Below are positions 11,621 to 22,940 of a DNA stretch of 64,000 bases, one piece after another. This DNA is from Nymphaea colorata (Eukaryota > Streptophyta > Magnoliopsida > Nymphaeales > Nymphaeaceae), in contig NC_045150.1 of the NCBI RefSeq assembly GCF_008831285.2, positions 9,374,001-9,438,000 of the forward strand, written 5' to 3'. The stretch's first letter is position 1, and each line of letters begins with the position of its first letter. The notes beneath the pieces were generated by a model, which did not search any database, was not told where the DNA came from, and saw nothing but the letters and a program-made list of their open reading frames with translations. The position numbers were made by a program, and so were the translations under genes.

Positions 11621-14600
11621 ACAATGAACCTGCCGCGGCCTGCCATACTGAGAAAAGAATGAAAACAACAATCCTAAACAACAATCCTAACAAAACTCGT
11701 ATCAGTAAAAAAACAACCTAATGTGAATTAGAGAAGCAAAAAAATAAAAATTTTAGAAAAATCCACCCGATCATTGTAATATAAACCTAGGTAAAACTGG
11801 AAATTCTATGGAGACATAAATGGGAATTACTAAGGCATGGTCAGGGTGGTTGGTGGTCATGGCAGCTGCCATCTCAGCAACCAATTCGTCGAGCTAGGTG
11901 GTGGTGACGCAGGTGTACACTCCGGTGCAAACCTAGCAGAGTTCATATTCATTACTACAAGAAACAACCTGTGCTCTGACGATCCATTTTTCACCTCCGT
12001 CGGAGTTCTTTCCAACATTGCTGAATAAGCCGTCAGTTTTTCTAGGTTTGGGTCCCGGGCCCAGACCGAATAAAACCCTGCCCCGGCTGGGCCCGGCCTG
12101 TTAAGGATTATTTTTTTTGTTTTAATAATATATATTTTATTACTAAAAATTATATTTTAGATTTAGAAAACAATCACCCTGCCGCAGCCTGCCTTGTTGA
12201 GAAAAGAAGGGAAACAACAATCCTAACAAGACTCGTATAGGTAAAAAAACAAATGTATATAAGCATCTAGATAATCTCACGTTTCTGAATTATGCAGATT
12301 TGAAACAACAATCCTACCAGCGAGGTTCATAGAATCAGAGAAACAAAAAAAATAAAAACTTTAGAAAAATCCACCAGATCATTGTACTATAAACACAGGT
12401 AAAACAGAAAATTTTACGGAGACAGAACAAGAATTACTGAGGCATGGTTACAGTGGTTGGTGGTAATGGCAGCTGTCATCTCAGCAACCAATTTGTCACC
12501 AGTGTAGACTCCGATGCAGACCTAGCAGAGTTCACATTCATCACTACAAGAAACAACCCATGTTCTGACGATCCATTTTCCACCTCTGTCAGAGTTGTTT
12601 CCAACATCGGTAAATAGACCGTCAGTTGTACTAGGTTTGGGCCACGGGCCCGAACAGAAAAAAACCTGGCCCAGGCCAGGCCTGACCTGTTAAGGATTAT
12701 TATTTTTTTGTTTCAATAATATATACTTTATTACTAGAAACTATATTTTAGATTTAAAAAACAATCACCCTGCCACGGCCTGCCTTGCTAAGAAAAGAAG
12801 GAAAACAGCAATCCTAACAAAACTCGTATCGGTAAAAAAACAAATGTATATAAGCATCTAGATAATCTCACGTTTCCGAATTATGTAGATTTGAAACAAC
12901 AATCCTACCCGCGAGCTTCACAGAAGAACAAGATAGATTTAGAAAAAACAAAAAAATAAAAACTTTAGAAAAATCAACCAGATCATTGTACTATAAACCC
13001 AGGTAGAACCGAAAACTTTACGAAGACATAGAATGAGAATTACTGAGAAATGGTTAGGGTGGTTGGTGGTCATGACAACTGTAATCTCAGCAGCCAATTC
13101 GTCGAGCTGGGTGGTGGTGACGCCGGTGTAGACCTAGCAGAGTTCATATTCAACACTACAATAAACAACCTATGCTCTGACGATCCATTTTTCACCTCTG
13201 TCAGAGCTCTTTCCAACATCGCTGAATATGCTGTCACTTTTTCTAGGTATGGGCCACGGTTCCGGACCGAAGAAAACCCGGCCCAGGCCGTGCACAGCCT
13301 GTTAAGGATTAAAAAAAAATTGTTTCAACAATATATATTTTATTACTAAAAATCATATTTTAGATTTAAAAAACAATCACCCTGCCGCGGCCTGCCTTGC
13401 TGAGAAAAAAAGAAGGAAAACAACAATCCTAACAAAACTCATATCGGTAAAAAAACAAATGTATATAAGCATCTAGATAATCTCACGTTTCCGAATTATG
13501 TAGATTTGACACAGCAATCCTACCCGCGAGCTTCACAGAAGGACAAGATAGAATCAGAGAAACAAAAAAAATAAAAATTTCAGAAAAATCCACTGGATCA
13601 ATGTATTATAAACCCAGGTAAAACGGAAAATTCTACGAAGACATAGAATGGTAATTACCAAGGCATAGTCAGGGTGGTTGTTGGTCATGGCAGCTGTCGT
13701 CTCAGCAGCCAATTCGTCGGCTTGGTGCTGGTGACGCCGATTTTCCAACATCGCTGAATAGGCCATCAGTTTTTCTAGGTCTGGGCCCCGAACCGAATAA
13801 AACCCGGCCCAGGCCGAGCCCGACCTGTTAATGATTAAAAAAAATGTGTTCTAATAATATATATTTTATAACAAAAAATTATATTTTAAATTTAAAAAAC
13901 AATCACCCTGCCACAGCCTGCCTTGCTCAGAAAAGAAGGAAAACATCAATCCTAACAAAACTCGAATGGGTAAAAAAACAAATGTATATAAGCATCTAGA
14001 TAATCTCATGCTTCCTAATTATGCAGATTTGAAAGAACAATCCTACCCGCAAGCTTCACACGCGAGCTTCACAGAAGAACAAGATAGATTTAGAAAAAAC
14101 AAAAAAATAAAAACTTTAGAAAAATCAACCAGGTCATTGTACTATAAACCCAGGTAAAACGGAAAATTCTACGGAGACATAGAATGGGAATTACTGAGGC
14201 ATGGTCAGGGTGGTTGGTGGTCATGGTAGCTGCGATCTTAGCAGCCAATTCGTCGAGCTGGGTGGTGCTGGCACCGGTGTAGACTCCGGTGCAGACCTAG
14301 CAGAGTTCATATTCATCACTACAAGAAACTACCCATGCTCTGACGATCCATTTTTCACCTCCATCAAAGTTGTTTCCAACATCGCGGAATAGGCCGTTAG
14401 TTGTTCTAGGTCTGGGCCACGGGCCCAGACAGAAAAAAACCCGGCCCAGGCCGGGCCTGACCTGTTAAGGATTAATTTTTTTTTTAATAATATATATTTT
14501 ATTACTAAAAATTATATTTTAGACTTAAAAATACAATCACCCTGCCGTGGCGTGCCTTGTTGAGAAAAGAAGGAAAACAACTATCCTAACAAAAGTCGTA

Positions 14601-16060
14601 TCCGTAAAAAAAACAAATGTATATAAGCATCTAAATAATCTCACGTTTCTGAATTATGCAGATTTGAAACAACAATCCTACCTGCGAGCTTCACAGAAGG
14701 ACAAGATAGATTTAGAAAAAACAAAAAAATAAAAACTTTAGAAAAATCAACCCGATCATTGTACTATAAACCGAGGTAAAACAGAAAATTCTACGGAGGC
14801 ATGGTCAGGGTAGTTGGTGGTCATGGCAGCTGCCATCTCAGCAGCCAATTCATCGAGCTGGGTGGTGGTGACGCCGGTGTAGACTCCGGTGCAGACCTAG
14901 CAGAGTTCATATTCATCACTACAAAAAAACAACTCATGCTTTGACGATCCATTTTTCACCTCCATGAGAGTTCCTTCCAACATCGCTGAATAGGCCGTCA
15001 ATTTTTCTAGGTTTGGGCCCCGGACCCGGTCCGAAGAAAACCCGGCCTGTTAAGGGTTAAAAAAAAAATTGTTACTAAAAATTATATTGTAGATTTAAAA
15101 AACAATCACCCTGTCGTACCCTGCCTTACTGAGAAAAGAAGGAAAACAACAATCCTAACAAAACTCGTATCGATAAAAAAACAAATGTATATAAGCATCT
15201 AGATAATCTCACGTTTCCGAATTATGCAGATTTGAAACGACAATCCTACCCGCGAGCTTCACAGAAGAACAAGATAGAATTAGGGAAACAAAAAAATAAA
15301 AATTTTAGAAATATCCACCGGATCATTGTGCTATAAACCCAGGTAAAACGGAAAATTCAGGGTGGTTGGTGGACATGGCAGCTGCCATCTCAGCAGCCAA
15401 TTCGTAGAGCTGGGTGGTGGTGACGCCGGTGTAGACTCATGTGCAGACCTAGCAGAGTTCATGTTCATCACTACAAGAAACAACCCATGGACGATCCATT
15501 TTTCACCTCCGTCAGACTTTTTTCCAACATCGCTGAATAGGCCGTCAGTTTTTCTAGGTCTGGGCCCTGGGCCCGAACCGAAGAAAACCCATCCCAAGCC
15601 TAGCCCGACCTGTTAAGGGTTAAAAAAAATTTGTTTCAATAATATATATTTTATTACTAAAAATTATATTTTAGATTTAAAAAACAATCACCCTATCGCG
15701 GCCTGTCTTGCTGAGAAAAGAAGGAAAACAACAATCCTAACAAAACTCGTATCAGTAAAAAAAACAAATGTATATAAGCATCTAGATAATCTCAAGTTTT
15801 CGAATTATGCAAATTTGAAACAGCAATCCTACCCACGAGCTTCACAGAAGAACAAGATAGAATCAGAGAAACAAATAAAATAAAAATTTTAGAAAAATCC
15901 ACCGGATCATTGTACTATTAACCCAGGTAAAACAAAAAATTCTACTGAGACATGGAATAGGAATTACCGAGGCATAGTCAGGGTGGTTGTTGGTCATGGC
16001 AGCTGCCGTCTTAGCAGCCAATTCGTCGAGCTGGGTGGTGGTGTCGCCGGTGCAGACCTT
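11621..16060. repeat. Tandem array of eight composite RNR1-exon / transposon-end units
   Basis: The motif 'ggtggttggtggtcatgg' and close variants mark units at about 11846, 12452, 13058, 13670, 14208, 14808, 15359 and 15980 (spacings 606, 606, 612, 538, 600, 551, 621). Read on the minus strand, each full unit carries an RNR1 ATP-cone segment ([17 protein letters not shown], with the GTAATT donor), the following intron and a decayed next exon. It then joins on the other side a segment with CACTACAAGAAAC-like sequence, a CCGTCAG-type subterminal region and a GGGCCC-rich, A/T-tailed element. The break from RNR1 sequence is always at the same 'gcagacct|agcagagttc' point except in unit 4, where that region is deleted, and in the eighth unit, which runs on into exon 1. 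The shared junction means the fusion formed once and was then amplified in tandem. Confidence 0.88.
12542..12554 (+). mobile_element. CACTA-type transposon terminus inside array unit (recurs in other units)
   Basis: CACTACAAGAAAC matches the classic terminal inverted repeat start of plant En/Spm (CACTA) elements. It is intact here and at 14317 and 15469, and degraded in the units at ~11951, ~13153 and ~14917. Downstream 'cctccgtcagagtt' and 'ggccgtcag' resemble CACTA subterminal repeats. No opposite TTGTAGTG end was seen, so this is a truncated terminus. Confidence 0.55.
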
Positions 16061-16182
16061 CTACGTGGCGCAGACAGAAACACAGCGCTTCTCGCGAGGC
16101 CATAGCTAAGCTTGTTCAAGCTAGTGGTGATCTTATCAAAGTGGACAGCCTCATTGCGCCCATCCCTCTTGATCACGTGCAT
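15962..16182 (-). pseudogene. RNR1: RNR1 5' exon (ATP-cone), frameshifted, at the head of the array
   Basis: Starts [20 protein letters not shown], the conserved N-terminus of RNR1 that forms the allosteric ATP-cone. The frame is lost after the SYGLA region: compared with fragment C there are small deletions around 16105-16050. It ends with the usual GTAATT donor near 15962. A GA-rich leader and a TTTATAG box-like sequence (~16321-16328) lie upstream as in fragment C. It forms the eighth and only complete 5' end of the tandem array, so the array probably grew from this copy. Confidence 0.85.
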
Positions 16183-16426
16183 TTTGGCCGACAGAGATTG
16201 GGGACACTTCTTCCCATTGTAATTCAGCCAAACACTTTGCAACTGCCAGAGAGAGAGAGAGATGGGGAAAGAAGGATAGATAAAGATGAGGATGAGGAGG
16301 TGATGGCATATGCGAGCTGCTATAAAGGTTTCATGGACCAAACACTGTAGCATGTACTTTAGAAGTTAATTTTGTGCATGTCATTTACAGATGCCATTAA
16401 CAGATGCTCTCAACAGAAATTTAAAG

Positions 16427-17267
16427 CTATGTCACCTGAGTGCGGGGTGCAGGTGCGGGTGCCGGCACGACACATCTCAAAAAATTTAGGTGTGGCAGTG
16501 TGGTGAGAGTGTTTTATTATTATTATCATTGATTTATTATTATTATTATTATCTTCTATTATGGTTTTATCTACAAAGTTCAAAATAAAAAATTTTAAAT
16601 ATAACAAATTTAAGAATAGATAGTCAGTATAGTTCACTTTCAGTCATAAATGGACAAATACACACTTTTCATAAATGGACAAATACACTTGCACTTGAAT
16701 AACACAATTACACAAGTACACATTAATTTACACAACCTGATTCATATACGAAAATCATAATTAATTAGCTTGTCTCCACCCAGTAGTTTTGAAAGTTTGA
16801 AGACAAAAAAAAATATGCATTCCAATAAAATCAAGCTGATGTTAAGTAGCTGAATGAGTTTCCTTATTAGGGAAAACTAAAAGAATATACAAGTTCACTG
16901 TTTATTTTAGATTGCATAGCAAATGACAACTAAAATCAGTTTAAAATTCAGAAACAGGATATTGAAAAAAATTTCGAGCATATAATGCAAAGCACATCTA
17001 GGAGGGGCGAGGAAGACGCGGGTGATAGACAAGGGGAGAGGTTGACGCGGGTGGTTGACTTTGTCAAAAATTAAAAAAAACCCTAAAAATTGGACGAAAA
17101 TAGTAGACCGACATATATTTGACTGCACCCGACTCGGGTCAAATGCGAGTCGGAAAAGGACAATTTTAGTCGGGTGCAGTCTCAGCCGCACCTGACTCTT
17201 GTTTGACCGCGTTGGGTGCGCATCGACACGGGTGCAAGGCCAAACAGGGTGTACCCTGGTGACTTAG
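16427..17267. mobile_element. hAT-like MITE, copy 2
   Basis: Terminal inverted repeats CTATGTCACC (left) and CTAAGTCACC (right end, read on the other strand) are flanked by an exact 8-bp duplication, atttaaag, at 16419-16426 and 17268-17275. The GTGCGG-rich left end matches the right end of the 6947-7490 element in inverse orientation. The 841-bp body encodes no transposase. The insertion separates RNR1 copy B from the array. Confidence 0.75.
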
Positions 17268-17317
17268 ATTTAAAGTATTGCTCTTCGAGCGGTTCCATTT
17301 AGTTCCAAAAGATTAAT

Positions 17318-19846
17318 GAACACACAATAGAGCAAGTTTTGTGCAGTAACTAACCTAATGTGAATCAAAGGGCATCCCCAACAAGATAAAAGTGTCAGCC
17401 AGTCCCTGAACACCAATACCTATTGGCCCGTGTCTCATGTTTGATGTTCTTGCAGTCTCAGTAGGACAGAAGTTAACATCAACTATCTTATCCAAGTTTG
17501 ATGTGATTACAGAGGTGACCTCATCAAAAAGGAGGGGAAAAATATCATGCTCACTGAACTGATAGACAAAGAAACTCACAAAAGCCAAATGAAGACCCAA
17601 ACCTCAACAAGTTTGTCAAAATCAAAATATCCATTGTATGAACCCCTGCTGCCAACCAGCTTGGATGGCTGGGAATCTTGTGGCAGACCCTGAAGAATGC
17701 CATAAGTTCAGACAAGTCAAGAAATTGCAACGTGATGCACAACTGGAATATTTTAGAACATTCAAGTACCTTTTCCTTGACAAAACGAGGAAGAGCAATT
17801 GATGCCAAGTTACAAACAGCAATTTCTGTTGGACTTGAATACTCAACAATTTCAGCACACAGGTTAGAAGACTTTATTGTACCCAAGTTTTGCTGGTTGC
17901 TTTTTCGGTTGCACTTATCCTGGAAAAGAATAGAAAGCTGCCTAAGAATTAAAAATATTAACTTAAAGCAATACTTATAATTAATAAAGTTTGAGCACAT
18001 GAAGACCTTGTAAAGCATATAAGGGTTCCCAGTCTCAATTTGTGAAACCAAGATAGGGAACCAAAGCTTTTGTGCTTTCACATCCTAAAATGGAAAAACG
18101 AAACCAACATTTAAAACAAAACAACATTCTAAAAACCTTAAGATTGCACATAAGCGAATCAAAAAACTTTGTAAAGCTGGATAACTTACTTATGTCTCGT
18201 ATTTTGTATACAGAGCTTCAAATTCCTCCCCCCAGTAGTCAGCTAGGCCTAGAGCCTCGCTTGGACAGAAGAGTGACCATGTTTCATCATCCTGGACCCT
18301 CTTCACGAAGAGGTCAGGTACCCAAAGTGCATAGAAAGAATCACGAGCTCTGTCTTCCTCCTATAGTAACCAAACATCTAAGTTCAGTCAGGCAGAATCG
18401 CCAAATGAATAATTTAATAAATTATACACATAAAACAATGAGCAAACATCCTGACATCTACTTGCTTGCAAATTTAATCGGATTCATTATGTAACCCTCA
18501 AATCAAAACTTCAAAAGGCAACATTTGGAAAGCATTTCGCTGGTCGATTTGCTAATGACACCACATTCCTTCAGTGTATCATAGACACCTTCAATGCAGT
18601 CATCTTTCATGCAGATAAGGAAGCAGTTGCTCAACTGAGAGAGAAGCACCCATTAAAACTAGAAAGAAAATCGCAAGTACGAAGGAACAGGAAAACATTC
18701 ACAGCTTAAGTACACAAAACATACTTGAGGCCTCGGTGTTCCGGCATTGAAAAGAGTGGGTGAAGCATGGGTGAACCAGCGCTGTGACATTAAATGGTAT
18801 GTTTTCAGTGCAGAATCAATGTCGTCTTTGTGGATGCCAACGGCAACCCTCATGAGCATATGTTGTGGCCGTTCAACAACCTTCCCACCAATCTTTATGA
18901 GACATGATCTCTCTAGGGTCTTAAACCCAAAATAATCATAATCGGAATCTCTGTCGTATATGATTTCACTGTCTAGAAGAGCAGCATTCTGAAATAAGGA
19001 CGCCATTCAGACAATAAGGAAACATAGGCTACCGTTGTTTTCATCCAAAATTAATTTAGAATAAGCAAGTTTTTTTCTGTTTCTACGTTAAGAGAAAATC
19101 ACCTAAATATATGCTCTCAATTCAAGCCAGTCAGAATAAGAAAAAAAATTATTCAATTAACAAAAATCGCACGATGGGCCAAAACAGATTAAAGGAAACC
19201 AGCAGAAAAAAATAAGATAAAGGGACCTTCATAATTATCTCATAAACATCGTCTGCAACCAAAGAAGCCTTTTGCCCTCATCTCGAATTTACATGATTAT
19301 ACATATCCTTGATCCTGAAACGCACAAAAAAAACAACAACAACAACAAAAAAGAACATCAGCCTCCATTAACAACCGAACAAAACTCCCATCGGTAAAAA
19401 ATAAAATGTATAAGCATCTGGGTAATCTCATGTTTCTGAAAAGGAGTCTTCCTATTCTTATGCAGATTTGAAACAGCAATCCTCCCCCGAGCTTCACAAA
19501 AGAACGAGACAGATTCAGAGAAAACAACAAATAAAAATTTGAGAAATCCACCGGATCATTGTTGTACTCTAAACACAGGTAACACTGAAATTCTAAGGAG
19601 ACATAGAATGGGAATTACAGAAGCATAGTCAGGGTGGTTGGTGGTCATGGCTGCAGCCGTCTCAGCAGCCAATTCGTCGTGCTGGGTGGTGGTGACGCCG
19701 GTGTAGACTCCGGCCCAGACCTTCCGAGCGACTTGGACGGGATCGCAGTGCTTCTGGCTGAGGCCATGGCTAAGATTCTTCAGGCGGGCGGTGATCTTAT
19801 CAAAGTGGACAGCCTCCTTGCGCCCGTTCCTCTTGCTCACGTACAT
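17318..19846 (-). pseudogene. RNR1: RNR1 pseudogene copy B, 3'-truncated and internally deleted
   Basis: Exon 1 (19846-19619) is open from [20 protein letters not shown] to HPDYAS. The next exon (~19508-19435) has a 1-base deletion, and the IKDMYNHV exon has an in-frame TGA (NSR*GQ). The 18990-18723 exon is open. Only the first half of the [11 protein letters not shown] exon remains (to ~18540); about 770 bp relative to copy A is gone from there, removing the GGIGVSV and AFAVYLEPW exons. The exon ending near 18195 gains a TAA. The 17920-17770 exon keeps SSNLCAEI with its catalytic residues. The last exon ends DSH* where copy A has DSQE. Homology to copy A stops near 17318. Confidence 0.92.
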
Positions 19847-20079
19847 CTTCGCCGACGAAGATCGGGGACCCTTCTTCCCTGAGTAATTCCGCCGAACACT
19901 GGCAACTGCCACAGAGAGAGAGAGAGAGAGAGAGAGATAAAGATGAGGAAGAGGAGGCGATGATGGCTAATGGCGGGTAAAGAAGAAGGGAGCGCAGCGG
20001 CTCCAAATAGGCGGGAGGAAGGTTGGCGTCCTTTTCTTTTCAAAATTTTTGCCTTCGCCCTCAGGTTTCCCGCTGAATC

Positions 20080-20614
20080 ACTGTGAAGGAGCTATAAGTT
20101 GGAAAAAAAACTTGATTTCTGATTAAAAACATAACTAATGTATGATCGGATTCAGATTCGGATATACAAAAATATCAAATGGGATCCCGAATTAGATCAG
20201 ATTCAGTTTGGAATAAATATCATGTACCAATGCCCTTATATGTTGAAAATCGGCTATTATTTGGTTTAAATCTCAGATTCTGATTTAACGTGAATACAAA
20301 AATAGGATTCAGATCTAATTTAAATGATGAAATCGTATTCCATATTCGGATTCATATGACCTTTCTTCACTAGTATTTGAGTCTGAATACATCAACAACA
20401 GAAAAAACTAATATAATTAAGAGCATATTGGATTGGAATATAATCCGTAGACATCCTTGATTTCCTTGTTTAAGACTCAAACGCATAACCTCTTGAACAT
20501 CCCTACTGCTTCAATTGAATTAAAACATTGTAGTTTTCCAAGGAACCGACAATTGCTTATTTCTTATTCAGTTACGCATCATAAGTACAAAAAAGCTTTT
20601 GGTGCTTTCTTGAA
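20080..20614. repeat. Upstream flank of RNR1 copy B, duplicate of 5880-6395
   Basis: This is the partner of the 5880-6395 block; see that entry. At ~20615 the duplicated flank joins directly to intron sequence of RNR1 fragment C, marking a rearrangement breakpoint. Confidence 0.8.
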
Positions 20615-20655
20615 ACCAACAGAAAAACATAAAAGAAAAACATAAGATAAAGAAC

Positions 20656-21214
20656 CTTCATAATTATCTCATAAACATCGTCTGCAATCAATGGAGCGTT
20701 TTGTCCTGATCTCGAATTTACATGATTGTACATATCCTTGATCCTGAAACGCACAAAAAAAAAAAACAGAACATGAGCCTCCATGAACAATCGAACAAAA
20801 CTCGAATCCGTAAAAGAATAAATGTACATAAGCATCTGCTAATCTCACGTTTTAGAAAAGCATTTCTTTGTATTCTTGTGCAGATTTGAAACTGCAATCC
20901 TGGCCGCCAGCTTCACAGAAGAACGAATCAGAATGAGAGAAACAAAAAAAAAACACCAGGTAACAGAGACATAGAATTGGAATTACCGAGGCATAGTCAG
21001 GGTGGTTGGTGGTCATGGCTGCTGCCGTCTCAGCAGCCAATTCATCTAGCTGGGTGGTGGTGACGCCACTGTAGACGCCGGTGCAGACCTTCTGCGCGAC
21101 GCGGACGGGATCGCAGTGCTTCTCGCTGAGGCCATAGCTAAGCTTCTTCAGGCTGGCGGTCATCTTTTCAAAGCGGAGAGCCTCCTTGCGCCCGTCCCTC
21201 TTGATCACGTACAT
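20656..21214 (-). pseudogene. RNR1: RNR1 fragment C: intact first three exons only
   Basis: Exon 1 (21214-20987) encodes 76 residues, [20 protein letters not shown] to HPDYAS. Exon 2 (20910-20849) encodes [17 protein letters not shown]. Exon 3 (20743-20656) encodes IKDMYNHVNSRSGQNAPLIA and on to YEIIMK. Splice sites are normal and the frame is open throughout, so this is the best preserved RNR1 N-terminus here: the ATP-cone and the start of the helical domain. The gene is cut at ~20615, where copy B's duplicated flank begins. Without the catalytic barrel it cannot be an enzyme. A transcript from its own promoter could at most give a truncated ATP-cone protein. Confidence 0.9.
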
Positions 21215-21352
21215 TTTCGCCGACGGAGATGGGGGACGTTTCTTCCCAGAGTAATTCAGCGGAACACTCTGCAACTCACAGAGAGAGAGAGAGATATCGG
21301 GAGAGAAGGATAGGTAAAGAGGAGGATGAGGAGGCGATGGCATACTGAGCTG

Positions 21353-21360
21353 CTATATAA
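21353..21360 (-). promoter_or_regulatory. Candidate TATA box of RNR1 fragment C
   Basis: TTATATAG on the minus strand lies about 140 bp upstream of the ATG at 21214, with a GA/CT-rich leader between. A related TTTATAGC sits at the same relative place in front of the exon 1 copy at 16182. The call rests on position and sequence only. Confidence 0.4.
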
Positions 21361-21400
21361 CGTTTACGCCATGTGGGTTCTGTTTTAAATTTTTAATGGT

Positions 21401-22940
21401 TGCAAATGGGATATTCTAATAAGTGAAAAGAGTGAATCACTCAGAAATATTCCAGCATGCGATTCTAGTTCTGAATGGTACTCGACATCTCAGTGGGACA
21501 CCATGAAAACAATTGGTCGGAATTAACTTCGGTGTCTGCCTCGATCCGGTAGAGTGGTTGAATCTAAGTGCAAATGGGATCTTCTAATAAGGGAAAACAG
21601 TGAATCACTCAGAAATATTCCTGCATGCGATTCTAGTTCTGAATGGTACTCGACCTCTCAGTCGGACATTATGAAAACAATTGGTCGGAATTAACTCCGG
21701 TGTCTGCCTCGATCCGGTAGTGGTTGAATCTTAATGCAAATGGGATCTTCTGATAATCTCAGAAATATTCTTGCTTGCGAATCTATTTCTGAATGGTACT
21801 CGACATCTGAGCCAGGCACCATGAAAACAATTGGCCGGAATTAACTTCGGTGTCTGCCTCGATCCGGTAGAGTGGTTGAATCTTAGTGCAAATGGGATCT
21901 TCTAATAAGGGAAAGCAGTGAATCACACAGAAATATTCCTGCATGCGATTCTAGTTCTGAATGGTACTCGACATCTCAGTCGGACACCATGAAAACAATT
22001 GGTCGGAATTAACTTCGGTGTCTGCCTCGATCCGATAGAGTGGTTAATGCAAATGGAATCTTCTGATAATCTCAGAAATATTCTTGCTTGCATTCTATTT
22101 CTGAATGGTACTCGACATCTGACCCAGACACCATGAAAACAATTGGCCGGAATTAACTTCGGTGTCTGCCTCGATCCGGTAGAGTGGTTGAATCTTAGTG
22201 CAAATGGGATCTTCTAATAAGGGAAAGCAGTGAATTACTCGGAAATATTCCTGCATGCGATTCTAGTTCTGAATGGTACTCGACATCTCAGTCGGACACC
22301 ATGAAAACAATTGGTCGGAATTAACTTCGGTGTCTGCCTCGATCCGATAGAGTGGTTAATGCAAATGGGATTTTCTGATAATCTCAGAAATATTCTTGCT
22401 TGTGAATCTATTTCTGAATGGTACTCGACATCTGAGCCAGGCACCATGAAAACAATTGGCCGGAATTAACTTCGGTGTCTGCCTCGATCCGGTAGAGTGG
22501 TTGAATCTTAGTGCAAATGGGATCTTCTAATAAGGGAAAGCAGTGAATCACACAGAAATATTCCTGCATGCGATTCTAGTTCTGAATGGTACTCGACATC
22601 TCAGTCGGACACCATGAAAACAATTGGTCGGAATTAACTTCGGTGTCTGCCTCGATCCGGTAGAGTGGTTAATGCAAATGGGATCTTCTGATAATCTCAG
22701 AAATATTCTTGCTTGCGAATCTATTTCTGAATGGTACTCGACATCTGAGTCAGGCACCATGAAAACAATTGGCCGGAATTAACTTCGGTGTCTGCCTCGA
22801 TCCGGTAGAGTGGTTGAATCTTAATGCTAATGGGATCTTCTAATAAGGGAAAGCAGTGAATCACTCAGAAACATTCTTGCTTGCGAATCTATTTCTGAAT
22901 GGTACTCGACATCTGAGTCAGGCACCATGAAAACAATTGT
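21401..22940. repeat. Tandem repeat with alternating ~168/145-bp monomers
   Basis: Ten copies of a monomer containing 'gaatggtactcgacatctca', 'accatgaaaacaattgg' and 'gtctgcctcgatccggtag' start their marker at 21473, 21641, 21791, 21959, 22103, 22271, 22416, 22584, 22729 and 22897. Spacings are 168, 150, 168, 144, 168, 145, 168, 145 and 168. The long type has 'ctaataagggaaa..cagtgaatcac' and 'gcatgcgattctag'. The short type lacks the first and has 'gcttgcgaatctatt'. This is a dimeric higher-order repeat of ~313 bp. The antisense ORFs in it follow the repeat and are not taken as genes. Confidence 0.93.

Noticed and set aside
11837..15616. Repeated plus-strand ORFs (MVRVVGGHG... type, 63-99 codons) in array units
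   Set aside because: They are antisense to the RNR1 ATP-cone exon and recur only because the unit is repeated. Their ends shift with indels and no domain is recognisable.
22235..22760. Minus-strand 70-codon ORFs (MVPxSDVEYHSEIDSQ...) in the minisatellite
   Set aside because: The two are copies of the same repeat period. The other monomers break the frame, and no domain is visible.
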